Of a stretch of 44,616 nucleotides of DNA, positions 38,199-44,616 are shown in pieces. Numbering within the stretch: position 1 is the first letter of the stretch; every line of letters starts with the position of its first letter. The translations under genes were made by a program, and so were the position numbers. Where the stretch lies: contig JAFAZE010000020.1 in the NCBI GenBank assembly GCA_019239975.1, forward strand, positions 1-44,616, read 5' to 3'. The stretch comes from Streptosporangiaceae bacterium (GTDB taxonomy: Bacteria; Actinomycetota; Actinomycetes; Streptosporangiales; Streptosporangiaceae). The notes beneath the pieces are model-generated. The model saw nothing but the letters and a program-made list of their open reading frames with translations, was not told the origin of the DNA and made no database searches.

Positions 38199-38845
38199 AG
38201 TTCTTCTGGGAAGCCTTCGTCACGCTCGTCGTGATCACCGATCCGCCGGGCATCGTCCCGGTGTTCCTCGGCCTGACCAGGGGACAGCCGGCCGCCGCGC
38301 GGGCCCGGCTCGCCTGGCAGGCGGCGGTCGTCGCGTTCGGGGTGATCGTGGCCTTCGCCCTGTTCGGCCGGCAGATCCTGGTGTACCTGCAGGTCGGGCT
38401 GCCCGCGCTGCAGGGGGCAGGCGGCCTGCTCCTGCTGCTGGTTTCGCTGCAGCTGCTGACCGGCACCTCGGAGGAGCCGACCTCGCAGCAGCGCGCCAGG
38501 GCCAACGTCGCGTTCGTGCCGCTGGGCACGCCGCTGCTGGCCGGGCCGGGCGCTATCGTGGCGACGATGCTGTTCGTGCAGCGGGTGCACGGTGTCGCCA
38601 ACGCGCTGGCGCTCGCGGCGGCGCTGGCCGGTGTCGCCATCGCCTCCTGGCTGGCCATGAGGTTCGCCGGCGCCATCCACCGGGTGCTCACCGACAACGG
38701 CGTGGAGCTGCTGACCAGGATCGCCGGCCTGTTCCTTTCCGCGATCGCCATCCAGCTCGTCGCCGAGGCCGCCAAGGCCTTCGCGCAGGCTTTACGGGGC
38801 CCGTGTCGCCCCGCCCGCCTCCTTCAGCTTCCGGCGAGAAGCTGA
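38195..38845 (+). CDS. MarC-family integral membrane protein
   Basis: A 216-residue membrane protein of the MarC/UPF0056 family, with about six spans. Landmarks are the opening FVTLVVITDPPGIVPVFLGLT, FVPLGTPLLAGPGAIVATM in the second half (an internal repeat of the first) and a final span LLTRIAGLFLSAIAIQLVAEA. Transport substrate is unknown despite old links to antibiotic resistance. The last ~18 residues (after FAQALRG) run into the terminator hairpin; the TGA lies within its right arm. Coupled to the PHP gene by GTGA. Confidence 0.9.
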   Translation: MKFFWEAFVTLVVITDPPGIVPVFLGLTRGQPAAARARLAWQAAVVAFGVIVAFALFGRQILVYLQVGLPALQGAGGLLLLLVSLQLLTGTSEEPTSQQRARANVAFVPLGTPLLAGPGAIVATMLFVQRVHGVANALALAAALAGVAIASWLAMRFAGAIHRVLTDNGVELLTRIAGLFLSAIAIQLVAEAAKAFAQALRGPCRPARLLQLPARS

Positions 38846-38853
38846 AGGAGGCG
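38816..38853. terminator. Bidirectional 16-bp terminator containing both convergent stop codons
   Basis: Arms CGCCTCCTTCAGCTTC (38816-38831) and GAAGCTGAAGGAGGCG (38838-38853) are perfect complements with a 6-base loop. The marC TGA (38843-38845) is in the right arm and the oxidoreductase TGA (complement of 38824-38826) is in the left arm, so the genes overlap by 22 bases tail to tail. Confidence 0.9.
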
Positions 38854-40242
38854 CCTCCGGCCCGGGCCCGGGAACGGCGGCGGAGTCTTGTCGCCGATCC
38901 GCTCGACCGTGTCTTTGATGTCCGGGCGGGTCAGGACGTCCTGCGGCAGCGCGAGGCACATGACGGTGGCCAGGAAGGCGCGGAAGGCATCGGGGTCGTA
39001 GGCGGCGGCGCCGGCCAGGCGGCTCATCGGTGAGTCCGGCGGTGACCAGGAACGCCCCTCCCGCAGGGCGGTCATCTCCGCGAGGCGGACACGATCGGCG
39101 CTGATCTGGTTGCGGTGGAACGGGGCCACATGCCGTTCGGTGCCCTCATCCCATGCCCGCACGAAGCCTGCCGGGTCACCCAGATGGCTGCGGACGGTCC
39201 GCCGGAGCAGCTGCGCGTGGATGATCCCTATGCTGACCCCGCGCCCGCCAGACGGGTTGGTGCAGGCCCAGGCGTCGCCGACGGCGGCGAATCCCGTGGC
39301 GACCGGGGTGCCGCCGGCCACGTACCGGTGATAACGGTCCGTGACGCCCGCCATCGGCAGCACGCCGGTGACCGGCTGGCCATCCAGCCAGTGCGCCTGC
39401 AACGGGCACGCCCCCACCACGCGGGCGAAGCAGCCGGCGTCGCGCAGCGCCTTCAGCGGCGTGTCCTTGCTGGACGCGTAGACGGTCACCGACCAGGTGC
39501 CGTTGTCGCCGTAGAGCGTGAGGACCGAGATCGTGCCGAGGGGCGTCAGCACCGGACCGTGCAGGGGAGGCTGGGATGGCCCCGTGAAGTACCGCGTGTA
39601 GTAGGCGAAACCGCTGGTTTCGGCGTGTGTGTGCGGCGGTCGCGCGCCCAGTGCGGTCAGCAGCCCGGCGCCTGGGGACCGCCTGCCCATGGCATCGACC
39701 ACCAGGTCGCCGCGCAGCTCCTCGCCGGCCGAGGTGCGTACCCCCGCGACATGCGGGACGCCGGGAATCGAGGGCGGTCCGCCGATCAGCTCGGTCGCGC
39801 GAACGCCGCGGCGGATGGCCACCCCCGGCTGTTCCGCGGCCACCGCGGCGATCGCCGACTCCACCACCGGGCGGCGGCCGGTGACGAACCGGAAGGCCTC
39901 ATCCCCGTCGCGCGGCTCGCGGTCGGACAGGCTCGGCGGCAACAGTCCGCTGATCGAGGGTTCTCCCAGCGGATCCACCCACCTGCAGCCCGCCGCGGCC
40001 AGCCGCCCGGGCAGCTCGGGCAGTTCCTCCTCACAGACCTGCCGGAACCGGGGGAACAGGTTGTGCGGCTGGCGGAACTGGGCGACGCCCCTGCGCTGCC
40101 AGCGCTCCCATGCCGCGGCCGGCGCCGCCGGCGGGCTTTCCCCGTCCGCCTCCAGCACCGTGACCCGGTGTCCGTCCCGCGCGAGCATGGTCGCCGCGGA
40201 CAGCCCGATCACACCGCCCCCGCACACGACAATAGATCCCAT
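38824..40242 (-). CDS. FAD-dependent oxidoreductase / monooxygenase-like protein
   Basis: A 472-residue flavoprotein of the PHBH/geranylgeranyl-reductase-like superfamily. The N-terminal Rossmann motif is SIVVCGGGVIGLSAATMLARDG, with VLEADGE as the ribose-binding end. An internal GDLVVDAMGRRSPG corresponds to the second FAD/NADPH motif, and FAAVGDAWACTNPSGGRGVSIG is the GD-type FAD motif. ATG 40242 has GGGGAGG upstream. Substrate unknown. It is divergent from a LuxR-type regulator over a perfect inverted repeat, suggesting specific control. The stop is inside the shared terminator hairpin. Confidence 0.85.
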   Translation of the reverse strand: MGSIVVCGGGVIGLSAATMLARDGHRVTVLEADGESPPAAPAAAWERWQRRGVAQFRQPHNLFPRFRQVCEEELPELPGRLAAAGCRWVDPLGEPSISGLLPPSLSDREPRDGDEAFRFVTGRRPVVESAIAAVAAEQPGVAIRRGVRATELIGGPPSIPGVPHVAGVRTSAGEELRGDLVVDAMGRRSPGAGLLTALGARPPHTHAETSGFAYYTRYFTGPSQPPLHGPVLTPLGTISVLTLYGDNGTWSVTVYASSKDTPLKALRDAGCFARVVGACPLQAHWLDGQPVTGVLPMAGVTDRYHRYVAGGTPVATGFAAVGDAWACTNPSGGRGVSIGIIHAQLLRRTVRSHLGDPAGFVRAWDEGTERHVAPFHRNQISADRVRLAEMTALREGRSWSPPDSPMSRLAGAAAYDPDAFRAFLATVMCLALPQDVLTRPDIKDTVERIGDKTPPPFPGPGRRRLLQLLAGS

Positions 40243-40302
40243 GACAGCTACCTCCCCGTAGTTGTTACTCCCGAGTAGCCTGCGCTGTTTCCAGCGCCGC
40301 CC

Positions 40303-40326
40303 GCCATACGCAGCTCCGCGTATGGC
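40303..40326. promoter_or_regulatory. 24-bp inverted repeat between FAD oxidoreductase and LuxR-type gene
   Basis: Perfect 9-base arms GCCATACGC (40303-40311) and GCGTATGGC (40318-40326) around a 6-base spacer. Size and symmetry fit a dimeric helix-turn-helix regulator, and the place between two divergent genes makes it a likely operator for the adjacent LuxR-type protein. Confidence 0.65.
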
Positions 40327-40367
40327 CATCCCGCGGGGACGGAGGGTAACGTCAAGGGAGGGGAGCC

Positions 40368-41150
40368 ATGACAGGACCGATGACAGTCAGCGAACGGGAT
40401 CTGCGCGCCCTGGCCGGAATCGTCACCGCCGACCGCGCCGACCTTCCCGCGCAGGGCCTGCCGATATCCCTGCTCGGTGACCTGATGAGCCAGATCCGCT
40501 GCGACATCATCTCGTTCGAGGGGTTCGATAGCGAGCACGAGACGACGTGGTTCGGGCAGGCGGTCCCCACCGACGTCAACACCGTTGATGAGGCGTTCGA
40601 GCCGGTGCACTGGCGGCATTACTGGGACTGCCAGCCATGCAGCTATCCCGACCGCACCGGCGATCTGCGGTCCGTCATCAAGATCACGGACTTCTATTCC
40701 ACCCGGCAGTGGCACAGCACCGGCATGTACTGCGACCTGTACCGGCCGAAGGGGGTCGAGCACGAGCTGATGCTGTCCCTGCCCGCGGGGCCGGTCCGGC
40801 CTCCCGGCCCCGGCAGGACCCTGCGGATGTTCCTGTTCCGTGAATCAGGCAGCGACTTCAGCGAGGCGGACCGCGCGCTGCTCACCTTGCTACGCCCCCA
40901 CCTGTACCAGGCCTGCCTCGACGCCGAACGCCGCCGGCACCCCAGCGCCGATCTCACGTTCCGGCAGCGGCAGCTACTGGACCTCGTCGCCGCCGGGTAC
41001 ACCAACGCGCAGATCGCCCGGCGGCTCGGCATCGCCGAAGGCACCGTCCGCAAGCACATGGAGAACATCCACCGCAGGCTGCAGGTGCCCAGCCGCACGG
41101 CCGCGGTCACCCGCGCCCTGCCACACCCGGGCCTTGCCGCGGGCCGGTGA
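40368..41150 (+). CDS. LuxR-family transcriptional regulator
   Basis: A 260-residue regulator. The C-terminal GerE/LuxR helix-turn-helix (about residues 198-248) is clear: LTFRQRQLLDLVAAGYTNAQIARRLGIAEGTVRKHMENIHRRLQV is covered by its parts LTFRQRQLLDLVAAG, NAQIARRLGIAEGTVRKHM and NIHRRL. The N-terminal ~190 residues have a GAF-like pattern (SFEGFDSEHETTWFG, MFLFRESGSDFSEADRALLTLL) and may sense a small molecule. ATG 40368 follows AGGGAGGGGAG. It is divergent from the FAD oxidoreductase and probably controls it. Confidence 0.88.
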   Translation: MTGPMTVSERDLRALAGIVTADRADLPAQGLPISLLGDLMSQIRCDIISFEGFDSEHETTWFGQAVPTDVNTVDEAFEPVHWRHYWDCQPCSYPDRTGDLRSVIKITDFYSTRQWHSTGMYCDLYRPKGVEHELMLSLPAGPVRPPGPGRTLRMFLFRESGSDFSEADRALLTLLRPHLYQACLDAERRRHPSADLTFRQRQLLDLVAAGYTNAQIARRLGIAEGTVRKHMENIHRRLQVPSRTAAVTRALPHPGLAAGR

Positions 41151-41230
41151 CCGGACACGTGGAAGCGAATGATGCGCACCCAGCTTTACCTGCCCGTTCC
41201 GGTGCCGCCGCGCACGGCACCGTTGGCGGT

Positions 41231-41287
41231 GTGATCGAAGTCAGCCACCTCACGAGGTGCTACGGCCGCGCGGGCCGAGCGTCATGA
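41231..41287 (+). pseudogene. Relic of an ABC transporter ATPase N-terminus
   Basis: GTG at 41231 begins VIEVSHLTRCYGRAGRAS then stops at 41285-41287. The first 12 codons match the opening of drug-export ABC ATPases (typically IEV-x-HLTK-x-YG), but the Walker A and everything else are missing. The fragment overlaps the 3' end of the YbjQ-like gene on the other strand by 38 bases, so a deletion or recombination junction probably lies near 41265-41275. It could be chance, given its length. Confidence 0.4.
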
Positions 41288-42146
41288 CGGCCAGGGCCGG
41301 CCAGGCGTCACACCGGCCAGGTCGGGGAAAGCTGGCGATGGCGGTGCCGATGAGGGTTACCTCCACGACGTGGTCGCGCCGGCCCACGGTTTCCGGGCAG
41401 TCCCGCTCGCGAACCTCCAGCTGCATCGTGGCGATCACTACGCCCTCGGCGCCGAGCCGCTCGACGTCGGTTTCCAGCTGGCGCCGGGCGTCGTGCCGTG
41501 ACTGGTTCACGAGCTCGGTCCATCCGGCCACCTCGGCGTTGCCAGAGCCCCAGCGAGTCTGCCGGGTGGTCGTCCGGTCATCGTGCCGGGACCCGATCGA
41601 GATGCCCAGGACCAGCCCCACGGGTACCCATCCCGCCGTGATCAGCTTGGCGAAATCCTGCCCGGACACATCAGAGGTGAAGGGCACCCGTGGCCCGTGT
41701 ACGACGTCCGGTGCGCGTACCGCGGTGCCGATGGCGGTGAACTGCAGCCCCCCGAGGGGAAATGGATCCCGGGACAGCCGGACGCCCACCACCCCGTGCC
41801 CGCCGAGCTGGGCGCACTCGGCGGTCATCCGGCCGATGGCTGTATGCCGCGCCTGATACATGGCCTGCACCAGCGGACCGAACGACCCCGGGCCATCCCG
41901 TCCAGGCGCCCGCGCCGCCGGCCGGTCCCGCGTCCCCCCGGCGGAGGATCCGGACGCCCCTGGGCAGCTGTACCCGCTGGCGGACCCGGCACTGTAGACG
42001 GCGGCGCCGAACACCTGGCCGACCGGCTCGAAGGCCGCGCTGCCGATGGCGGCGAACTCCTCCGAGGTCAGCGCGGACCCCCACGTGCCGCTGGACCGGA
42101 TCCGCGTCATCCGGCCCCCGGCTACGGCGGGCGTTTCCTCCCTCAC
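41250..42146 (-). CDS. Heavy-metal-binding-domain (YbjQ-type) duplicated protein
   Basis: A 298-residue protein with two YbjQ/PF01906-like halves. The first (about residues 75-145) has ARHTAIGRMTAECAQLGGHGVVGVRL and LQFTAIGTAV. The second (about 200-280) has SRHDARRQLETDVERLGAEGVVIATM and VVEVTLIGTAIASF. Between them is FAKLITAGWVPVGLVLGISIG. Function is unknown; the 'metal-binding' name comes from the family. GTG 42146 lies 6 bases after TAGGCT, suggesting a leaderless transcript; ATG 42110 is an alternative. The 3' end overlaps the ABC relic and its last residues may be altered by that junction. Confidence 0.72.
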   Translation of the reverse strand: MREETPAVAGGRMTRIRSSGTWGSALTSEEFAAIGSAAFEPVGQVFGAAVYSAGSASGYSCPGASGSSAGGTRDRPAARAPGRDGPGSFGPLVQAMYQARHTAIGRMTAECAQLGGHGVVGVRLSRDPFPLGGLQFTAIGTAVRAPDVVHGPRVPFTSDVSGQDFAKLITAGWVPVGLVLGISIGSRHDDRTTTRQTRWGSGNAEVAGWTELVNQSRHDARRQLETDVERLGAEGVVIATMQLEVRERDCPETVGRRDHVVEVTLIGTAIASFPRPGRCDAWPALAVMTLGPRGRSTS

Positions 42147-42257
42147 GACGCCAGCCTAGGGCTGGTCCCTCTCGGACACTGGCCGTACGTCCGCGCCAAA
42201 CGGCAATGACAGCTTTCGGGTAGCTCGCCGAGATGCCGGGGGTTGCATTGCCACGCG

Positions 42258-42788
42258 ATGAGCGTGGATGGTGGACCTGTGACGCATGCACCGAACCGGA
42301 CAACGGCCGACTTGTCGTCCTACCCCGACCTCGTGGTGATCTACCTGGGGATGAGAGTCAGCACACTGAGGGGCTTGATGACCCTTATCTCTTTTGGCCC
42401 GAAGATTCGCAAGTCGGTCCAAGCGCAGCCTGACGGTCTGCTGCTGCACGAGAACCTGCTGTTCTCGCTGGTTCCGCCCCATGCGGGTATGCGTCAGTAC
42501 TGGCGCGACTTTGACTCCCTCGAACGCTGGGCCAGGTCCTTGCCGCACCGGCAGTGGTGGCAGCGGTTCCTGCGAGACAGGGGCGGCACCGGCTTTTGGC
42601 ACGAGACCTACTTCCGCGGCGGCCAGGTCGAGTCGGTCTTCATCGACATGCCGAGGATCGGCCTGGCCAAGTTCGCCCCCGTCAAGCCCGCCCGCGGCTC
42701 GCTGTTTTCAGCCCGCCGCCGCCTGGGCATGCGGGAGGGAAGCCAACCGCCGCCGGGCATCCCAGAAGAAGAGCTGTATCAGCGCTGA
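42258..42788 (+). CDS. DUF4188 family (monooxygenase-like) protein
   Basis: A ~176-residue protein of the DUF4188 family, related to dimeric alpha-beta-barrel hydroxylases. It shows VVIYLGMRVSTLRGLMTL, SVQAQPDGLLLHENLLFS, QYWRDFDSLERWARSLPHRQWW, the GTGFWHETYF histidine motif and ESVFIDMPRIGLAKFAP. Catalysis is unproven. Start choice is uncertain: ATG 42258, ATG 42243 and GTG 42282 are all in frame, without a clear ribosome site. Divergent from the YbjQ-like gene. Confidence 0.78.
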   Translation: MSVDGGPVTHAPNRTTADLSSYPDLVVIYLGMRVSTLRGLMTLISFGPKIRKSVQAQPDGLLLHENLLFSLVPPHAGMRQYWRDFDSLERWARSLPHRQWWQRFLRDRGGTGFWHETYFRGGQVESVFIDMPRIGLAKFAPVKPARGSLFSARRRLGMREGSQPPPGIPEEELYQR

Positions 42789-42942
42789 GGCCACGGCGCG
42801 CCGGATCGCCTAGGGTCAGGTGATACCACCGACGTCGCGGCTGCTGCCCTGCGAGACCGCCTGCGCCACCGGGCGCGTATCTGACTGATCTGCGCGGGCG
42901 AGTAGCCTTTGCCGCGGTGCGGCGGGAGGTACCTGACGAGGC

Positions 42943-43644
42943 ATGGCTATCATCCACAACACCACGATGAGCCCAGGCAAGCTTGAGCTCCTCACGGCCT
43001 GGCTGCCCGCCCAGCCCTGGTACCGCGGCAGCGGGCGCCAACCGCGGCTGACCAGGGCGGGCGGGTTCCGGCTGGACGATCCGCAGGGAGAGGTGGGAAT
43101 CGAGTTCATGGCGGTGACCGACGTCTCCGGAGACCGGGCCACCACGTACCAGGTGCCGCTGACCTACCGCGGCCGCGCCCTCGCCGGCGCCAGCGGCGCA
43201 CTGATCGGAACCGCTGAGCACGGAGTGCTCAGACGCCGCTGGATCTACGACGGAACCCACGATCCGGTTCTGGTGGCGCAACTGGTGGCCCTGATGCGGG
43301 GTGAGGCCGAGCCGCAGGCGCAGAGGGTCAGCAACACGGCCGATCCCAGCGTGACCTCTCAGCCCGTACTGAGCAGCTCATTGACGGTGACCAAGTCCGC
43401 GGCCACGCTCAGCGGGCCGTTCGGCACCGACCTGCAGGTCGAAACCGCCGACGCGGACGGCTCGCGGTCCGGTCAGCTCACCGTCCGGGTCAAGAGGATC
43501 CTTCAGCCGGCCGGCGACCGCGCCCAAGCCAGCGAAGCCGGGCAGCCGTGCCTTTCCGGCACCTGGCGGCTGCCGAACGGTGCGCAGACCCGCGGCGTCT
43601 TCGTCACCGCGTGGTACGCCCAGCCGCCTGCCGTGGAACCCTAA
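42943..43644 (+). CDS. Maltokinase N-terminal cap-like protein
   Basis: A 233-residue protein whose first ~130 residues match the maltokinase N-terminal cap-like domain: AIIHNTTMSPGKLELLTAWLP, PRLTRAGGFRLDDPQGEVGIEFM and TTYQVPLTYRGRAL. The rest lacks kinase motifs, so this is the stand-alone cap form common in actinobacteria, function unknown. It ends with a beta-rich segment (SGTWRLPNGAQTRGVFVTAWY). The ATG is preceded by GGGAGG about 13 bases away. The 43645-43781 gap after it shows no gene. Confidence 0.78.
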   Translation: MAIIHNTTMSPGKLELLTAWLPAQPWYRGSGRQPRLTRAGGFRLDDPQGEVGIEFMAVTDVSGDRATTYQVPLTYRGRALAGASGALIGTAEHGVLRRRWIYDGTHDPVLVAQLVALMRGEAEPQAQRVSNTADPSVTSQPVLSSSLTVTKSAATLSGPFGTDLQVETADADGSRSGQLTVRVKRILQPAGDRAQASEAGQPCLSGTWRLPNGAQTRGVFVTAWYAQPPAVEP

Positions 43645-43781
43645 GACCTGCGGGGGCGGTGCTCGCCGAGGAGCCGGCCTGCGACCACGGGCCGGCGGCG
43701 TCGGGGGTGGGCGTATCGCGGAGCTGTGCGCGCAGTTCCCCGAGCCGGCCGTGGTCACGGGCGGCCCCGGCGATGGCTGAC

Positions 43782-44616
43782 TTAAACGTCGGCAGGTGCT
43801 GGCCGGGGCTTCTGGGATGTGCGGGCAACCGCCGTGGCCAGCTCGTTGCGGCGGACCAGGAGGTAGGTCACCGGGACCGCGGCCAGGCCGATTGCGCCGC
43901 AGGCCCAGAACGCCCATTGGAAGCCGCTGGTGAGCGCCGCGGCTGGTGCGGTGCCCTGGCGCAGCAGGGTGCTGGCGTGGGTGGCGGCGATGGTGGACGC
44001 TATCGCGACGCCGACCGCCCCGCCGAGCTGCTGGGAGGTGTTGATGAGCCCGGAGGCCAGGCCGGCCTCGTGCTCGCCGACCCCGGCCAGCCCGGTGATC
44101 GAGACCGGGATGAAGGCAAACGCGGTGCCGGTCCCGACGATGATGAACGGCCCGGCCAGGCTGGCCCAGAAGTGCCCGTGCACCGGCACCTGGGTTGACC
44201 ACAAGATGCCGCCGCCGATCATCGCCATGCCAGCCGCCATCACGAGCCTGGCCGAACCGCGGGTGACCAGCGCCTGGGACAGGCCGGCGAAGGCGATCGA
44301 GCTGAGTGCCATCACCAGCCAGGCGAGGCCGGCCTTCAGCGGGGAGTACCCGAGCACTTGCTGCATGTACAGGGTGCCGATGAAGATGTACGCGAAGAAG
44401 CCGCCGCCGAGAAGCACGCCGACCGCGTTCGCGCCCGCCAGCGTCTTCAGCCGGAAGATCCGCAGCGGCATCAGCGGCGCTGGCACGCGCGTCTCGATGA
44501 CCACGAACGCGGTGAGCAGGGCTGCGGAGACCGCGAGCAGCGACACTGTCCGGGCGGTATCCCAGCCGACCTGCGGAGCGGTGGAGACCGCGTAGACCAG
44601 CAATGACAGGCCGCCG
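43782..44616 (-). CDS. MFS drug-exporter-type transporter (DHA2/EmrB-like), C-terminal part
   Basis: The last ~277 codons of a major facilitator; the gene continues past the right edge. About seven hydrophobic spans are present. The pattern ETRVPAPLMPLRIFR followed by NAVGVLLGGGFFAYIFIGTLYMQQVLGYSPLKAGLAWL is typical of the 14-span DHA2 family. GVGEHEAGLASGLINTSQQLGGAVGVAIAS is a second landmark. The C-terminal tail is short. Substrate unknown; drug or metabolite export by proton antiport is the family norm. Confidence 0.9.
   Translation of the reverse strand, partial: GGLSLLVYAVSTAPQVGWDTARTVSLLAVSAALLTAFVVIETRVPAPLMPLRIFRLKTLAGANAVGVLLGGGFFAYIFIGTLYMQQVLGYSPLKAGLAWLVMALSSIAFAGLSQALVTRGSARLVMAAGMAMIGGGILWSTQVPVHGHFWASLAGPFIIVGTGTAFAFIPVSITGLAGVGEHEAGLASGLINTSQQLGGAVGVAIASTIAATHASTLLRQGTAPAAALTSGFQWAFWACGAIGLAAVPVTYLLVRRNELATAVARTSQKPRPAPADV

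Noticed and set aside
43604..43828. Possible short minus-strand gene between the maltokinase-cap gene and the MFS gene
   Set aside because: It overlaps both neighbours, has no clear start, and the part in the gap (SAIAGAARDHGRLGELRAQL) is too short to assign.

Overview
The window is a very GC-rich stretch of an actinobacterial chromosome. The evidence is the strong third-position GC bias, frequent GTG starts, and lineage-typical small families (DUF3117, DUF6912, DUF6758, DUF6459). The gene blocks also point this way: prfB-ftsE-ftsX-smpB-ssrA, and a methyltransferase/sigE/anti-sigma/tatB/mrp neighbourhood like the one in mycobacteria and Streptomyces. A Streptomyces/Streptosporangium-like member of the Actinomycetia is the best guess; genus cannot be read from this sequence. 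No prophage, insertion sequence, CRISPR array or biosynthetic cluster is visible.

Layout. 1-4.6 kb: the start of a YcaQ-type DNA glycosylase gene, a small membrane protein, secA with a very long C-terminal linker, and a convergent DUF6459 gene. 4.6-5.25 kb holds no convincing gene. 5.25-8.2 kb: an ssuCBA-type sulfonate/nitrate uptake operon on the minus strand, with a strong terminator at one end and a promoter plus palindrome at the other. 8.45-14.3 kb: a lone Vsr endonuclease, a DUF6912 protein, a proline/glutamate-semialdehyde dehydrogenase, an odd HAD-like protein and an acetoacetyl-CoA synthetase. 14.5-20.7 kb: the giant NAD-dependent glutamate dehydrogenase, convergent with a lipoprotein gene; a 36-bp tandem repeat lies at the junction.

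20.8-27.2 kb is the translation/division block. It holds prfB (RF2), ftsEX, smpB, a penicillin-binding-protein homologue lacking all three catalytic motifs, and tmRNA. 27.2-28.0 kb downstream of tmRNA has no convincing gene. 28.0-33.3 kb is an envelope-stress block: DUF3117, an O-methyltransferase, sigE with a textbook ECF promoter, a zinc anti-sigma factor, an RseB/MucB-like protein, tatB and the convergent mrp. 33.4-38.8 kb: a secreted phosphoesterase, a CitE-like lyase, a Nudix hydrolase, DUF6758, a PHP-domain phosphoesterase and MarC. 38.8-44.6 kb is more accessory: an FAD oxidoreductase divergent from a LuxR-type regulator with a 24-bp inverted repeat between them, an ABC-ATPase relic, a double YbjQ-type protein, a DUF4188 protein, a maltokinase-cap protein and a truncated MFS exporter.

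The strongest unusual signals are: (1) the RF2 'SPF' peptide anticodon reads S-K-Y; (2) the gene translationally coupled to smpB encodes a PBP homologue whose SxxK, SxN and KTG motifs are all degenerate; (3) the convergent gdh/lipoprotein pair shares a 36-bp repeat carrying the gdh stop, while the lipoprotein frame has no stop; (4) the convergent marC and FAD-oxidoreductase genes both end inside one perfect 16-bp hairpin.
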